From: Verrucomicrobiota bacterium
GTDB lineage: Bacteria; Verrucomicrobiota; Verrucomicrobiia; Verrucomicrobiales; DEV007
Length of the DNA stretch: 39,305 nt
NCBI GenBank assembly: GCA_003402735.1
Contig: QQNE01000036.1
Span: 1-39,305 of the forward strand
Direction of reading: 5' to 3'
The notes beneath the pieces are model-generated. The model was not told where the DNA came from. It made no database searches and saw only the letters and a list, made by a program, of their open reading frames with translations. Made by a program: the position numbers and the translations under genes. Positions 1 through 7,210 of this stretch are shown here, in pieces (the stretch's first letter is position 1; each line of letters opens with the position of its first letter).

Positions 1-56
1 CCTGTTTCGGCTGACTTGATTCACGCCTCTCGAACATACGGGATCATGAACCAATT

Positions 57-674
57 TTGGGAGCTTTGCCAGTGGGGTTTTTCAACAGGCTGTTAGAACC
101 CCTGTCTTCCATTCACATGCTGGACGTGGGAGCCGCCGCCAGCCGGATTTCCCGTGTTGCGAAAATGCATTTCGGCGACCGCGTGCAATGCTCGGTCGTC
201 GAACCCGGGGAAGGCTGGGTCGAGTATTATCGACATCATCACATCCGACTGGCTGGCCACTTCTTCCCAATTGCCGGAGACGAGACTTGGGACTACATCC
301 ATACTTCTCATTGGCTGGAGCATGTGGAGAAACTTGACGTTGTGATCAAGGGTCTGCGGTCCAGTCTCCGGAAAGGTGGATTGTGTTTCATCGAGGTGCC
401 TAACTGCGACATCGCCTATTTCACCCACGACTTTCCCGATCAGCCTCACGTTCATTTTTTTACGGCCGCTTCGTTGCGGCAGGCAATGCAGACTCACGGG
501 TTTGTCGCTGTGGACGTGCGTGAGTGCGCGATGGCCAACGCCGCCTACCTGAACTACCGCCGCAGACCTGAATCGGTCACGGCCGAGGAACGGAGGCTCG
601 CGCAAGAAAGCGAGGCGAGCACCGATCCGGTTGCGAGTGGAAACCTGCTCCGGGGACTGTTTCGTGCCGCATGA
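57..674 (+). CDS. Class I SAM-dependent methyltransferase (Methyltransf_23-like), possibly frameshifted at its N terminus
   Basis: The 205-residue product has a class I methyltransferase core. The SAM-binding glycine motif is LDVGAAASR (about residues 22-30), followed by an acidic motif in SVVEPGEG, then HTSHWLEHV and a post-motif KGGLCFIEVPN. The family methylates small molecules or sugars, and the GT4 gene just downstream suggests a role in glycan or surface-polysaccharide synthesis. The only in-frame start is TTG at 57. An ATG at 46 in another frame encodes MNQFWELCQWG, and reading across the G/T run at 74-82 would join it smoothly to FFNRLLEPL in the annotated frame. A one-base indel there would explain the missing ATG. 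Substrate unknown. Confidence 0.7.
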   Translation: MGALPVGFFNRLLEPLSSIHMLDVGAAASRISRVAKMHFGDRVQCSVVEPGEGWVEYYRHHHIRLAGHFFPIAGDETWDYIHTSHWLEHVEKLDVVIKGLRSSLRKGGLCFIEVPNCDIAYFTHDFPDQPHVHFFTAASLRQAMQTHGFVAVDVRECAMANAAYLNYRRRPESVTAEERRLAQESEASTDPVASGNLLRGLFRAA

Positions 675-710
675 TCCGGGAACCGTTCCACAAACTTGAG
701 GGCTTCATCC

Positions 711-1823
711 ATGAAAAACATTCTGTTGGTTGTTGATTTTAAACCCAGGCTCCGCCGCGGTCTGGAGCTTTGGCTGATTGCCTTAGCATCAGCGTTGCGC
801 GAGCGAGGAATGAGATTTTACGTCCTGGTTTCCGGAGAGGGCCCACAATGGTTTGTTGAGGCAATTGAAGGGGGTGGGGGCAAAGTCATCACGGAGCCAA
901 AAATGCGAGGTCAGTTCGACCTTCCCACCGCGAACAAAGTGATGGCGGCGACGCGGCCCGAGGTGGCGATCTTCATGTTTTATCCGATGCTCTCCTTCCC
1001 TGTGCTGTGGGCAGCTCGGCATTCTTCGGTGAAACGCGCGCTATTTTTCGATCATAGCTCCATTCCTCTCACCTTGAAGACGGGCCTCAAAGGGTTGCTG
1101 ACCTGGATCCGTGGTCAGGTCCTGGGCCGCCTTTATTGGAAGATCGTCACCGTGTCCGGCTTCAAGCGCCAACGCCTGATCGAACGGCTGGGGCTACCGC
1201 CATCAAGGGTCCATCTCATTTACAACGGGGTCGACATCTACCAGTTCGCAGACCTCCCCCGTATCATCCCAGCCGATGCACCTTTCTTATACGTGGGGCA
1301 GATCGAGTTGTTCAAGGGCATTCCCACGCTGCTCGACGCCTACACGGAACTCCGCCAGCGAAACCCGGGGTGTCCGCAGCTCCATCTGGCAGGCATGGGA
1401 AGTTTGCGGGACTCCATGGAGCAGGAAATGAAGCGGCGGGGCATGGATGGAGCCGTAAGGTTCCTCGGTCTCCGGGACGATGTGCGCGAACTGATGATGT
1501 CCTCACGGGCCATCCTCATCCCTAGTGAATGGGATGAAGCCTGCGCCATGGTCGCACTGGAAGCAATGGCGTCCGGCAGGCCGGTCCTCGCGTCAAACGC
1601 CGGGAGCCTCCCGGAGCTGCTCGGGGAACATGGGGTGATCTTTCCGGCTGGAAACTCTCGAGCACTCGGGGAAGCGATGGAGCGTCTGCTGGATCCGGCT
1701 CACTATGAAACATATGAACAATCTGTGGCATTGCTGCGGAAGAGAGTGGCAGAGACATTCACCTTTGATCAAATGGTGCGGGGATATGCCGATACCCTTT
1801 CCACGGCCTGTGGGCTCAGCTGA
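711..1823 (+). CDS. Glycosyltransferase family 4 (GT-B fold)
   Basis: A 370-residue GT-B retaining glycosyltransferase. The N-terminal acceptor domain begins MKNILLVVDF and the C-terminal nucleotide-sugar domain begins near FLYVGQIELFKGI. The GT4 signatures YNGVD and the E-x7-E type motif in EWDEACAMVALEAMA, followed by GRPVLASNAGSLPELL, are all present. It should transfer a sugar from a nucleotide donor to a lipid-linked or polysaccharide acceptor at the cytoplasmic face of the membrane. The ATG at 711 is preferred to an upstream in-frame TTG at 696, because the Rossmann strand begins directly after it. It lies 36 bp after the methyltransferase and is probably cotranscribed as the tail of a larger polysaccharide locus outside the window. 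Donor and acceptor cannot be read from the sequence. Confidence 0.88.
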   Translation: MKNILLVVDFKPRLRRGLELWLIALASALRERGMRFYVLVSGEGPQWFVEAIEGGGGKVITEPKMRGQFDLPTANKVMAATRPEVAIFMFYPMLSFPVLWAARHSSVKRALFFDHSSIPLTLKTGLKGLLTWIRGQVLGRLYWKIVTVSGFKRQRLIERLGLPPSRVHLIYNGVDIYQFADLPRIIPADAPFLYVGQIELFKGIPTLLDAYTELRQRNPGCPQLHLAGMGSLRDSMEQEMKRRGMDGAVRFLGLRDDVRELMMSSRAILIPSEWDEACAMVALEAMASGRPVLASNAGSLPELLGEHGVIFPAGNSRALGEAMERLLDPAHYETYEQSVALLRKRVAETFTFDQMVRGYADTLSTACGLS

Positions 1824-2274
1824 TCACAAAGGCGCCCCCCTTCAACCCACGCCGACGGCGGGACCGACGGTTGCGGGTTGAAAAAGCACATCCCTGCTAT
1901 GAGGTTCGTAAAGTGCAGCGGAGATTTTCCGCCAAGGTTAGTCGTTCGTTGATTCCGTGTTCTCTCGTCTTGTGAGGATGAAGGATGGAAGTTCGAGTTT
2001 CTCTCACGAATGCCTCTCTTTCCATCAGTGGTCTCGCTGGCTTTCCGGCGGCACAGCCTGCGATCCACCCGTTTGCTGTATTATGTCTTGACTGGGTTGC
2101 AAAGCGCCAATTGCCCGATTCGGGTCGAAGGAAAGAAAAGGCGGTCTCATCTATCAGTCGAACGTTTGTAGCCGAACGCCCACGGGATTTTCCAGACGCG
2201 CGACCTTCATGGCCTGGGCCAGATTCAGTTCGAGGTCGGTAGTGCCAGGGCAGCATTATATTGTGATAACGTGA
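1824..2274. other. Non-coding or decayed stretch
   Basis: No convincing gene in about 450 bp. One plus-strand frame (2049-2171) translates to protein-like text (LLYYVLTGLQSANCPIRVEGKK) that ends at a stop. It could be the relic of a surface-polysaccharide acyltransferase, but no family can be assigned. The part near 2255-2275 is locally AT-rich. Confidence 0.4.
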
Positions 2275-2690
2275 CTATGCATCCACTTCTACAGCGCGTG
2301 ATCGCCCGACTGCCAACGCATCATCCGCCAGACCATCTCGACTAGCATCGCTCGCACCCTCGCGTCGCCGCTCCTCGTCCTCGGTGGGCACCCGGACAAT
2401 GCTGAATGCCATCCGGTTGCCCCGGGTGAACCCATCCAACCGTAGGCAAATCGCCAGGGCATCGATGCGGTCGGTCTTCACACCGTTGCCTCGGCCTCGT
2501 GGCAGGTGCAGACCTCCTGGGCGAGGCGCTTCTGTTTGGCGACGAAGCCGTCGCCGGTCATCGTCTGGACCGACTGCGGCGTGGCCCCATCGACCTGCCG
2601 GGCGACGCACTACTCCTTCGCGTGGGCGTCGATTCCGAGTTTGATCGTGGCTTGCGGTTCGGTCGTTTTGGTGCCTGAATGATTTTGCAT
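2275..2690 (-). pseudogene. IS110-family transposase remnant (internally deleted, frameshifted)
   Basis: Reading the minus strand from the ATG at 2690 gives MQNHSGTKTTEPQATIKLGI then DAHAKE-stop-CVARQVDG and FVAKQKRLAQEVCTCHEAEA. This is the DEDD N-terminal region of IS110-type transposases. A frame change leads to GVKTDRIDAL, then GNRMAFSIVRVPTEDEE, which is the characteristic KTDRIDA block and what follows it. The frame then jumps straight to ARVRAMLVEMVWRMMRWQ, which resembles the C-terminal end of the family. Most of the middle and the C-terminal serine-active-site domain are gone, and in-frame stops are present, so it cannot be functional. No terminal repeats were seen; IS110 elements usually lack them. 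It marks an old insertion between the polysaccharide locus and the beta-helix gene. Confidence 0.75.
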
Positions 2691-2752
2691 GGTGGTCAGG
2701 ATGAGGGGTTCGCCCCTCGCCTGACAACCTCATACCATCGATCAGTTGACTC

Positions 2753-3619
2753 ATGCCTTTGCTTCCAATCTTGCTGGCCCTTCTCCTCGCTTGTCCTGCC
2801 CTTGCGAGTGAGCTCTCTCGCACTCCGCTCATCCTCTCCAAAGGCGGGACACCTGAGCACCCTGAGGTGTTTGATGGCCATGGCGTCGTCATCGATCTGG
2901 GCACGAATGTGAACGATCATCCATGGAAACAAGAGGGTGACTTGTGGACCTCCCGAGGACCTCTTCTCCAGCGTTCCCCAATCCTCGCAGGACAAACCGC
3001 AGGCCTCTTCGTCGACGAACAACCCATCGCAGTCCCACGAAACATCCAAAAGGAAAGGGTGCATCCGGAGAAAAAGGGCTTCTGCTACGTCGACCCCGCT
3101 TCGCTTCAACCCGGCCAAATGGGCTTCGCCGAGGATGGCTCGCTCTACTTCCGGTGGCCGGCGAACAATCGCCCGGGCTCAGCGCGCCTCGTGCTGCCCG
3201 CAAAAGCTGGCGTCAGCGCCGTCACCATCGCCTGCTCGCACATCGTGGTTCGAAACGTCACCGCGAAGCATGCCGGCAACGATGGGTTCAATATGCACAA
3301 TCGCTGGACTGGCATTCGACTCGAAAACATTCGCGCCCTTTCCAACGGTGATGAGGGCATCAGCGCACATGACGAGGTGGAGATGACCGTGGACGGTGCC
3401 GAGATCGCCTGGAATGGCTCGGCATCGGGAGGCGTTGCCGATGTCAACCAGTGCTCAACGAACTACCGAAACTGTGTGGCGCACGACAACGCCGGCGCGG
3501 CTTTCCACTTCAGCGGCAAATCCCACTCCATCTCCGACTCGAAAATCTACAATCAGCCACACCCCTTCGATATCGCCAAAGGCACGACCTTCACGCAAAC
3601 ACGAGTGGACGTGCGCTGA
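2753..3619 (+). CDS. Secreted right-handed beta-helix repeat protein
   Basis: A 288-residue protein with a clear Sec signal peptide (hydrophobic MPLLPILLALLLACPALA, probable cleavage after ALA). The second half consists of short repeats rich in N, V/I and G (for example IVVRNVTAKHAGNDGFNMHN, IRLENIRALSNGDEGISAHD, NYRNCVAHDNAGAAFHF), typical of parallel beta-helix proteins such as pectate-lyase-like or DUF1565-type folds. These often bind or cleave polysaccharides, but no catalytic residues can be assigned here. At 288 residues it is short for the fold, with roughly five or six coils. It is flanked by decayed DNA on both sides, so it may be a survivor of a larger locus. Exported location likely, function unknown. 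Confidence 0.72.
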   Translation: MPLLPILLALLLACPALASELSRTPLILSKGGTPEHPEVFDGHGVVIDLGTNVNDHPWKQEGDLWTSRGPLLQRSPILAGQTAGLFVDEQPIAVPRNIQKERVHPEKKGFCYVDPASLQPGQMGFAEDGSLYFRWPANNRPGSARLVLPAKAGVSAVTIACSHIVVRNVTAKHAGNDGFNMHNRWTGIRLENIRALSNGDEGISAHDEVEMTVDGAEIAWNGSASGGVADVNQCSTNYRNCVAHDNAGAAFHFSGKSHSISDSKIYNQPHPFDIAKGTTFTQTRVDVR

Positions 3620-4177
3620 GGACGCGCACCCGGGGGATGCCTTCATCCGCCTCACTCTTCCACGCGGCCACTCCCGAGCATGCCATTCGAGCCACACGCC
3701 AAACCATCCACTGACTGCGGAATGCCTCCGGGAGGCCATCACTAAAGGCAGCGTCCGGTCTTCCTTACAAAAGCCGCGACAATGGCTTTCTCGCCAACCT
3801 CGGGCTTGGGCATCGCTCCGTTCGAGCTTGGAGCGGCAGCCCGCGGGGAAGACGCCCGATGTTTGTCCACCTGCATCACAGCCCAATCCCCCTGTCGAGG
3901 GAAACCCATGCAGCTCAACCGCAGCTCGGCATCGTGATGCGTATGGCCGCTGTTGAGCACCACATCACAGTGCCACAGTCCAACAGGATGACTGTTGAGT
4001 GCAGTCTTGAGGCCGCGAAGGGCTTTGTTTGTGGGAAAGAAAGGGGATTTTGAAACCAAGTCTGCCACCGAAACGGCAAGAAGAGTGCATCCCGGTCATC
4101 GAACCACCGGCGATCCACCTCGAAAAACGAGCGGTCCACCAGTTGCGAGGGCGTTTTCGTCGGTCGATCTCTGTTTC
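3620..4177. other. Gene-poor gap, possible decayed coding debris
   Basis: About 560 bp without a supportable gene. Minus-strand frames between 3742 and 4139 give protein-like stretches (for example HPVGLWHCDVVLNSGHTHHD and FEVDRRWFDDRDALFLPF) that are split between two frames. This suggests an ancient gene relic, but no family is recognised. Confidence 0.35.
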
Positions 4178-4939
4178 ATGGCCTCCCTCACCGACATCGT
4201 CGCCCACGTTGCGCAACGGCTCCGCACCGCAGAGATCCCGGACTACTCGGGCGCGCTCAACGGATTGCAGGTGGAAAACTCCGGCGCCGTGACCCGGATC
4301 GCGGCGGCGGTGGATGCCCATTTGCCGGTGGTGGAAAAGGCGGTTGCGGCCGGGGCCGATCTCCTTTTGGTGCACCATGGCCTTTTCTGGTCCGGACTCC
4401 AACCCGTCACCGGACCGCTCCATCGCAAGCTGAAGATGGCCCTGGACCACAACCTCGCCATTTTGAGCCAGCACCTTCCGCTCGATGCCCATCCCGAGTT
4501 CGGAAACAACGCATTGTTGGCCCGGGAGCTCGGGCTCGATCCCGTCGATGGATATCCGGACTTTCCGTATCGGGGAGTCCCCATCGGCTGGCGATTCGAG
4601 GTGGAAATGGATCGTGACCTGTTGACGCACCGGCTGGGCGAAGTCGTCAAGGGTCCGGTGCAACTCTGTCCCGGTGGCCCGCAAGTGGTGCGTCGACTGG
4701 GGATTTGCTCCGGCGGGGCGGGTGGCGAGATCGCTGCGGTGGCCGCGTCGGGGATCGACACCTTCATCACAGGGGAAGGACCGCACTGGAGCTACACAGC
4801 GGCTGAGGAATTGGGAGTCAATCTTTTGTATGCCGGGCACTACGCCACCGAGACCTTCGGGGTCCGGGCGCTCGCGGCCCATTTGGCGAGGGAGTTTGCC
4901 GTGGAATGGGTCTTCGTGGACCACCCGACCGGCCGGTGA
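4178..4939 (+). CDS. Nif3-like dinuclear metal-centre protein (YbgI/SA1388 family)
   Basis: A 253-residue protein matching the Nif3/YbgI family. The N-terminal segment has NGLQVEN and the metal-binding LLLVHHGLFW (two His). The C-terminal part has FITGEGPHW and YAGHYATETFGVRAL, which supplies the remaining His and Glu ligands. The family forms toroidal hexamers with a two-metal site. It has been linked to GTP-cyclohydrolase-like or hydrolase activity, but the cellular role is not settled. The ATG at 4178 is chosen because homology begins at MASLTDIVAHV; the open frame extends further upstream without conserved sequence. It converges on the glycosyltransferase gene at 4945, with only 5 bp between the stops. 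Confidence 0.88.
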   Translation: MASLTDIVAHVAQRLRTAEIPDYSGALNGLQVENSGAVTRIAAAVDAHLPVVEKAVAAGADLLLVHHGLFWSGLQPVTGPLHRKLKMALDHNLAILSQHLPLDAHPEFGNNALLARELGLDPVDGYPDFPYRGVPIGWRFEVEMDRDLLTHRLGEVVKGPVQLCPGGPQVVRRLGICSGGAGGEIAAVAASGIDTFITGEGPHWSYTAAEELGVNLLYAGHYATETFGVRALAAHLAREFAVEWVFVDHPTGR

Positions 4940-4944
4940 CCGGC

Positions 4945-5658
4945 TCAATCCTTGAAGCGGATGGTGAAGCGGCGGGAATTCAACCACTGAACCCCGAACA
5001 TGTCCTGGGTGGCGGGAATGGCCCTGCGCAAACCGCCTCCGTATTTGCTCTCACCATGCTGTCGGGCCCGGTGATGAACCGCAACCTCAACCACGCGAAA
5101 GCCCGCCGCCTTGATCAGCGCGGGAATGAAACGATGCATGCCCCGGAAAGGAACGAGCGCCTCGCGGCATTCCCGGCGCATGGCCTTGAGCGTGCACCCG
5201 GTGTCGCGCACCCCGTCCCCGGTGAAACGGCTGCGCACCGCATTGGCGATCCGGCTCTGGATCCTCTTGAAGCCGGAATCGCGTCGGTTGGCGCGATACC
5301 CGCAGACCAGGTCCGCCTCATCCCGTTGGATGGATTCCATCAAGCGCGGGACATCGGCCGGGTCATTCTGAAGATCCCCATCCAAAAGGGCGATGATCTC
5401 GCCCCGCGCCGCCATGATTCCGGCAAACATGGCCGCGCTTTGTCCGGAGTTCTTGGCGAACTCCAAAACCCGAACCCGGTCTCCACGGACGATCTTGGAA
5501 ACCGTGCCGTCACTGGAACCGTCATCGACGAGAATCAGTTCATAATCGATTGAACCGAGAGCGGCAGCGACTTCCGCCTGCAACGGTCCCACATTTTCCT
5601 CCTCGTTGAACAAGGGGATCACGACGGACAAAACAGGAGGGTTTGCGAGGGAATCCAA
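4945..5658 (-). CDS. Glycosyltransferase family 2 (dolichol-/polyprenyl-phosphate sugar synthase-like)
   Basis: A 237-residue GT-A glycosyltransferase. It has the N-terminal LSVVIPLFNEEENV, nucleotide-binding LILVDDGSSDGT, metal-binding LLDGDLQNDP and the later acceptor-site block RQHGESKYGGG. These are typical of DPM1/ArnC-like enzymes that load a sugar onto a polyprenyl phosphate. Unlike ArnC there are no C-terminal transmembrane helices, so it is a soluble or peripheral form. No ATG is available: the reading frame opens at TTG (5658), with no visible Shine-Dalgarno site. A candidate promoter sits upstream on the same strand, with a consensus TTGACA at complement(5711..5716). Sugar specificity unknown. 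Confidence 0.85.
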   Translation of the reverse strand: MDSLANPPVLSVVIPLFNEEENVGPLQAEVAAALGSIDYELILVDDGSSDGTVSKIVRGDRVRVLEFAKNSGQSAAMFAGIMAARGEIIALLDGDLQNDPADVPRLMESIQRDEADLVCGYRANRRDSGFKRIQSRIANAVRSRFTGDGVRDTGCTLKAMRRECREALVPFRGMHRFIPALIKAAGFRVVEVAVHHRARQHGESKYGGGLRRAIPATQDMFGVQWLNSRRFTIRFKD

Positions 5659-5686
5659 AGCCGAAAAGGGGAATGCCAGAGATCGG

Positions 5687-5716
5687 ACTGAAGCCGCCAG
5701 GAAGCGGTTGTGTCAA
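5687..5716 (-). promoter_or_regulatory. Candidate sigma70-type promoter for the GT2 gene
   Basis: On the minus strand a perfect TTGACA (-35, 5716-5711) is followed after 18 bp by TTCAGT (-10-like, 5692-5687; three matches to TATAAT). The expected transcription start lies about 20 nt upstream of the TTG start of the glycosyltransferase. The promoter is back-to-back with the candidate promoter of the gene at 5780. Confidence 0.4.
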
Positions 5717-5745
5717 CGAAAACACCGGAGAACGCGCTGGTTTTG

Positions 5746-5773
5746 TTGAGAAACGCGTCTGGAGGCCTATCGT
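5746..5773 (+). promoter_or_regulatory. Candidate leaderless promoter for the LolA-like gene
   Basis: TTGAGA (5746-5751), a 16-bp spacer and TATCGT (5768-5773) are followed by only 6 nt before the ATG at 5780. Transcription starting at the usual distance from a -10 would begin at or next to the A of the start codon. No Shine-Dalgarno sequence is present. Confidence 0.45.
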
Positions 5774-5779
5774 TCCCTT

Positions 5780-6493
5780 ATGGCCCACCTCAAAAACCTG
5801 CTGACACTATCGCTTCTCGTTCCGGCCCTCCTGCCCGGAGCCGCTTTCGGCCAGACGGCTTTCGGAAAGCCCTTGGATCAACTGACTCCCGACGAAATTC
5901 TCCGTCTGGTCCGGGCCAGTTACACCCTGCACGACCGGGATTTTGATGCCCGGCTCCGCAAGGACTTCGACTTTGTGCCGTTCAAGCTCTCGCTGAAACC
6001 GAACTATCTGAGGTTCCGGTTCGAGAATCCGCCCCAGGCAATCCACTTGGAGACAGACAAACCGGAGCTGGCCTTGCGCGAGGTGCTGCCCGGGAAAAAC
6101 GAACCGGTGGCCCCGGAGCGATATGGTGAAGGAGTGAGAGGGACGGACGTGACCTATGAAGATCTGGCGATGCGTTTTCTCTACTGGCCCAATCCCCAGG
6201 TGGTGGCTCAGGAAAACATCAAAACTCGGGATGCCTGGAAACTCAAACTGACCAACCCCGACGCGAAAGGCCCGTATGGTCACGTGCTGGTCTGGATCGA
6301 CAAAGCCAGCGGGGGCATGATCAAGATGGAGGGCTACGACCGCGGCGAGACTCCCAAACTGCTCAAGGATTTCGAGGTCAGCCATGGAAAAAAAATGGAG
6401 GATGTTTGGATCGCCGATGTCATCCGCGTCCGCTCCTTCAATGGGGCCGACAAGGTTGGCACCACCTGGCTGGAGATCCTCGACCTCAAATAA
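5780..6493 (+). CDS. LolA-like outer-membrane lipoprotein-sorting family protein (first of a tandem pair)
   Basis: A 237-residue exported protein. It has a Sec signal peptide (KNLLTLSLLVPALLPGAAFG, cleavage near AFG-QT) followed by a beta-rich domain. The segments DARLRKDFDFVPFKLSLKPN, YLRFRFENPPQAIHLET, DLAMRFLYWPNPQVV and AWKLKLTNPDAKGPYGHVLV resemble the LolA/LppX half-barrel family that carries lipid or lipoprotein acyl chains in the periplasm. The family link rests on the overall pattern and on my memory of similar proteins annotated as outer membrane lipoprotein-sorting proteins in this phylum; no single motif proves it. It lies 12 bp before a shorter related gene, probably in one transcript. 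Its start is fixed by the ATG that follows the -10-like TATCGT by 6 nt. Confidence 0.65.
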   Translation: MAHLKNLLTLSLLVPALLPGAAFGQTAFGKPLDQLTPDEILRLVRASYTLHDRDFDARLRKDFDFVPFKLSLKPNYLRFRFENPPQAIHLETDKPELALREVLPGKNEPVAPERYGEGVRGTDVTYEDLAMRFLYWPNPQVVAQENIKTRDAWKLKLTNPDAKGPYGHVLVWIDKASGGMIKMEGYDRGETPKLLKDFEVSHGKKMEDVWIADVIRVRSFNGADKVGTTWLEILDLK

Positions 6494-6505
6494 ACAAAGC
6501 CCCCC

Positions 6506-7147
6506 ATGCGCTCCCATTTTCTGAATCTGCTGGCCCCGCTGCTCTTGGCCGCGGCCGCCCCGGCCCAGACGCCGGAACAACTGCTGACCCACGCCCGCCA
6601 TTCCATCGGTTCCATGAACGGAACGTTCGAAGGTTGGATGATTGTGGGAAACGGACAGACCAAGGTGCCTTTCCTCATCACCGCCAAGAGCGACGGCACC
6701 TTCACCTACAAGTTTTTCGACCCCGCCGAGTCCTTGCCCATCCGCATCGGGACCTCCGCAGGGATTCAACCGGAAACGTTCTCCCAGGAAATCCGCAACA
6801 CCGGCATCACCCGGGAAGATCTGTCGCTCTGGCAATTGAGCTGGCCTAGCAGCCGTCCGGCCGAGTCCAAGATGTCCAACGGACTTCGATTCCACGTGGT
6901 CACCGTCAGCAATCCCAGCACCAAGGGGGCCTACGGGGCCGCCGAGGTCTGGATTCACCAGAAAAGCCTCGCCCTTTTCCGAATCGACGCCTTCGATCGC
7001 TCCGGGAACTTGATCCGCAAGATGGAGGTGCAGAAAATCCGCAACTTCGGAGATCAGCGAATCGCCGAACAGATGCGGATCTCCGCCTATGCGGGCGGGA
7101 AGAAAACGGCTTCCACCTACGTTCAGCTGGTCAATCAGCGAAATTGA
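6506..7147 (+). CDS. LolA-like outer-membrane lipoprotein-sorting family protein (second of a tandem pair)
   Basis: A 213-residue exported protein with a signal peptide (LNLLAPLLLAAAAPAQ, cleavage near AQ-TPEQ). It shares the architecture of its upstream neighbour: an opening LLTHARHSIGSMNGTFEGWM, a central TREDLSLWQLSWPS (compare YEDLAMRFLYWP in the first protein) and SNPSTKGAYGAAEVWIHQ (compare TNPDAKGPYGHVLVWID). The two therefore look like diverged paralogues arising by tandem duplication. A role in periplasmic lipid or lipoprotein handling follows from the family and has not been shown here. It starts 12 bp after the first gene and ends about 60 bp before aroB. Confidence 0.65.
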   Translation: MRSHFLNLLAPLLLAAAAPAQTPEQLLTHARHSIGSMNGTFEGWMIVGNGQTKVPFLITAKSDGTFTYKFFDPAESLPIRIGTSAGIQPETFSQEIRNTGITREDLSLWQLSWPSSRPAESKMSNGLRFHVVTVSNPSTKGAYGAAEVWIHQKSLALFRIDAFDRSGNLIRKMEVQKIRNFGDQRIAEQMRISAYAGGKKTASTYVQLVNQRN

Positions 7148-7210
7148 TTTCCCGTTGCGGCCTTGTCACCTCGGCGCTTTGGGTGCATCGGTTGCCCCGT
7201 GGCGCCGAAA

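Noticed and set aside
1985-2242. 85-residue plus-strand ORF
   Set aside because: No hydrophobic core, motif or upstream signal; the more protein-like frame in this stretch is a different one, which has a stop.
3742-4139. Minus-strand ORFs with protein-like text (HPVGLWHCDVVLNSGHTHHD)
   Set aside because: The similarity is split over two frames and no family was recognised, so it is described only as possible debris in the gap.
4932-4944. GC-rich inverted repeat between the convergent Nif3-like and GT2 genes (stem GCCGG/CCGGC)
   Set aside because: The stem is only 5 bp and has no T-run on either side, so it cannot be called a terminator from sequence.
5807-6958. Long minus-strand open frame opposite the LolA-like genes
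   Set aside because: It is antisense to two genes with signal peptides and shared motifs; its translation is low in hydrophobic-core pattern. GC-rich codon bias keeps antisense frames open by chance.
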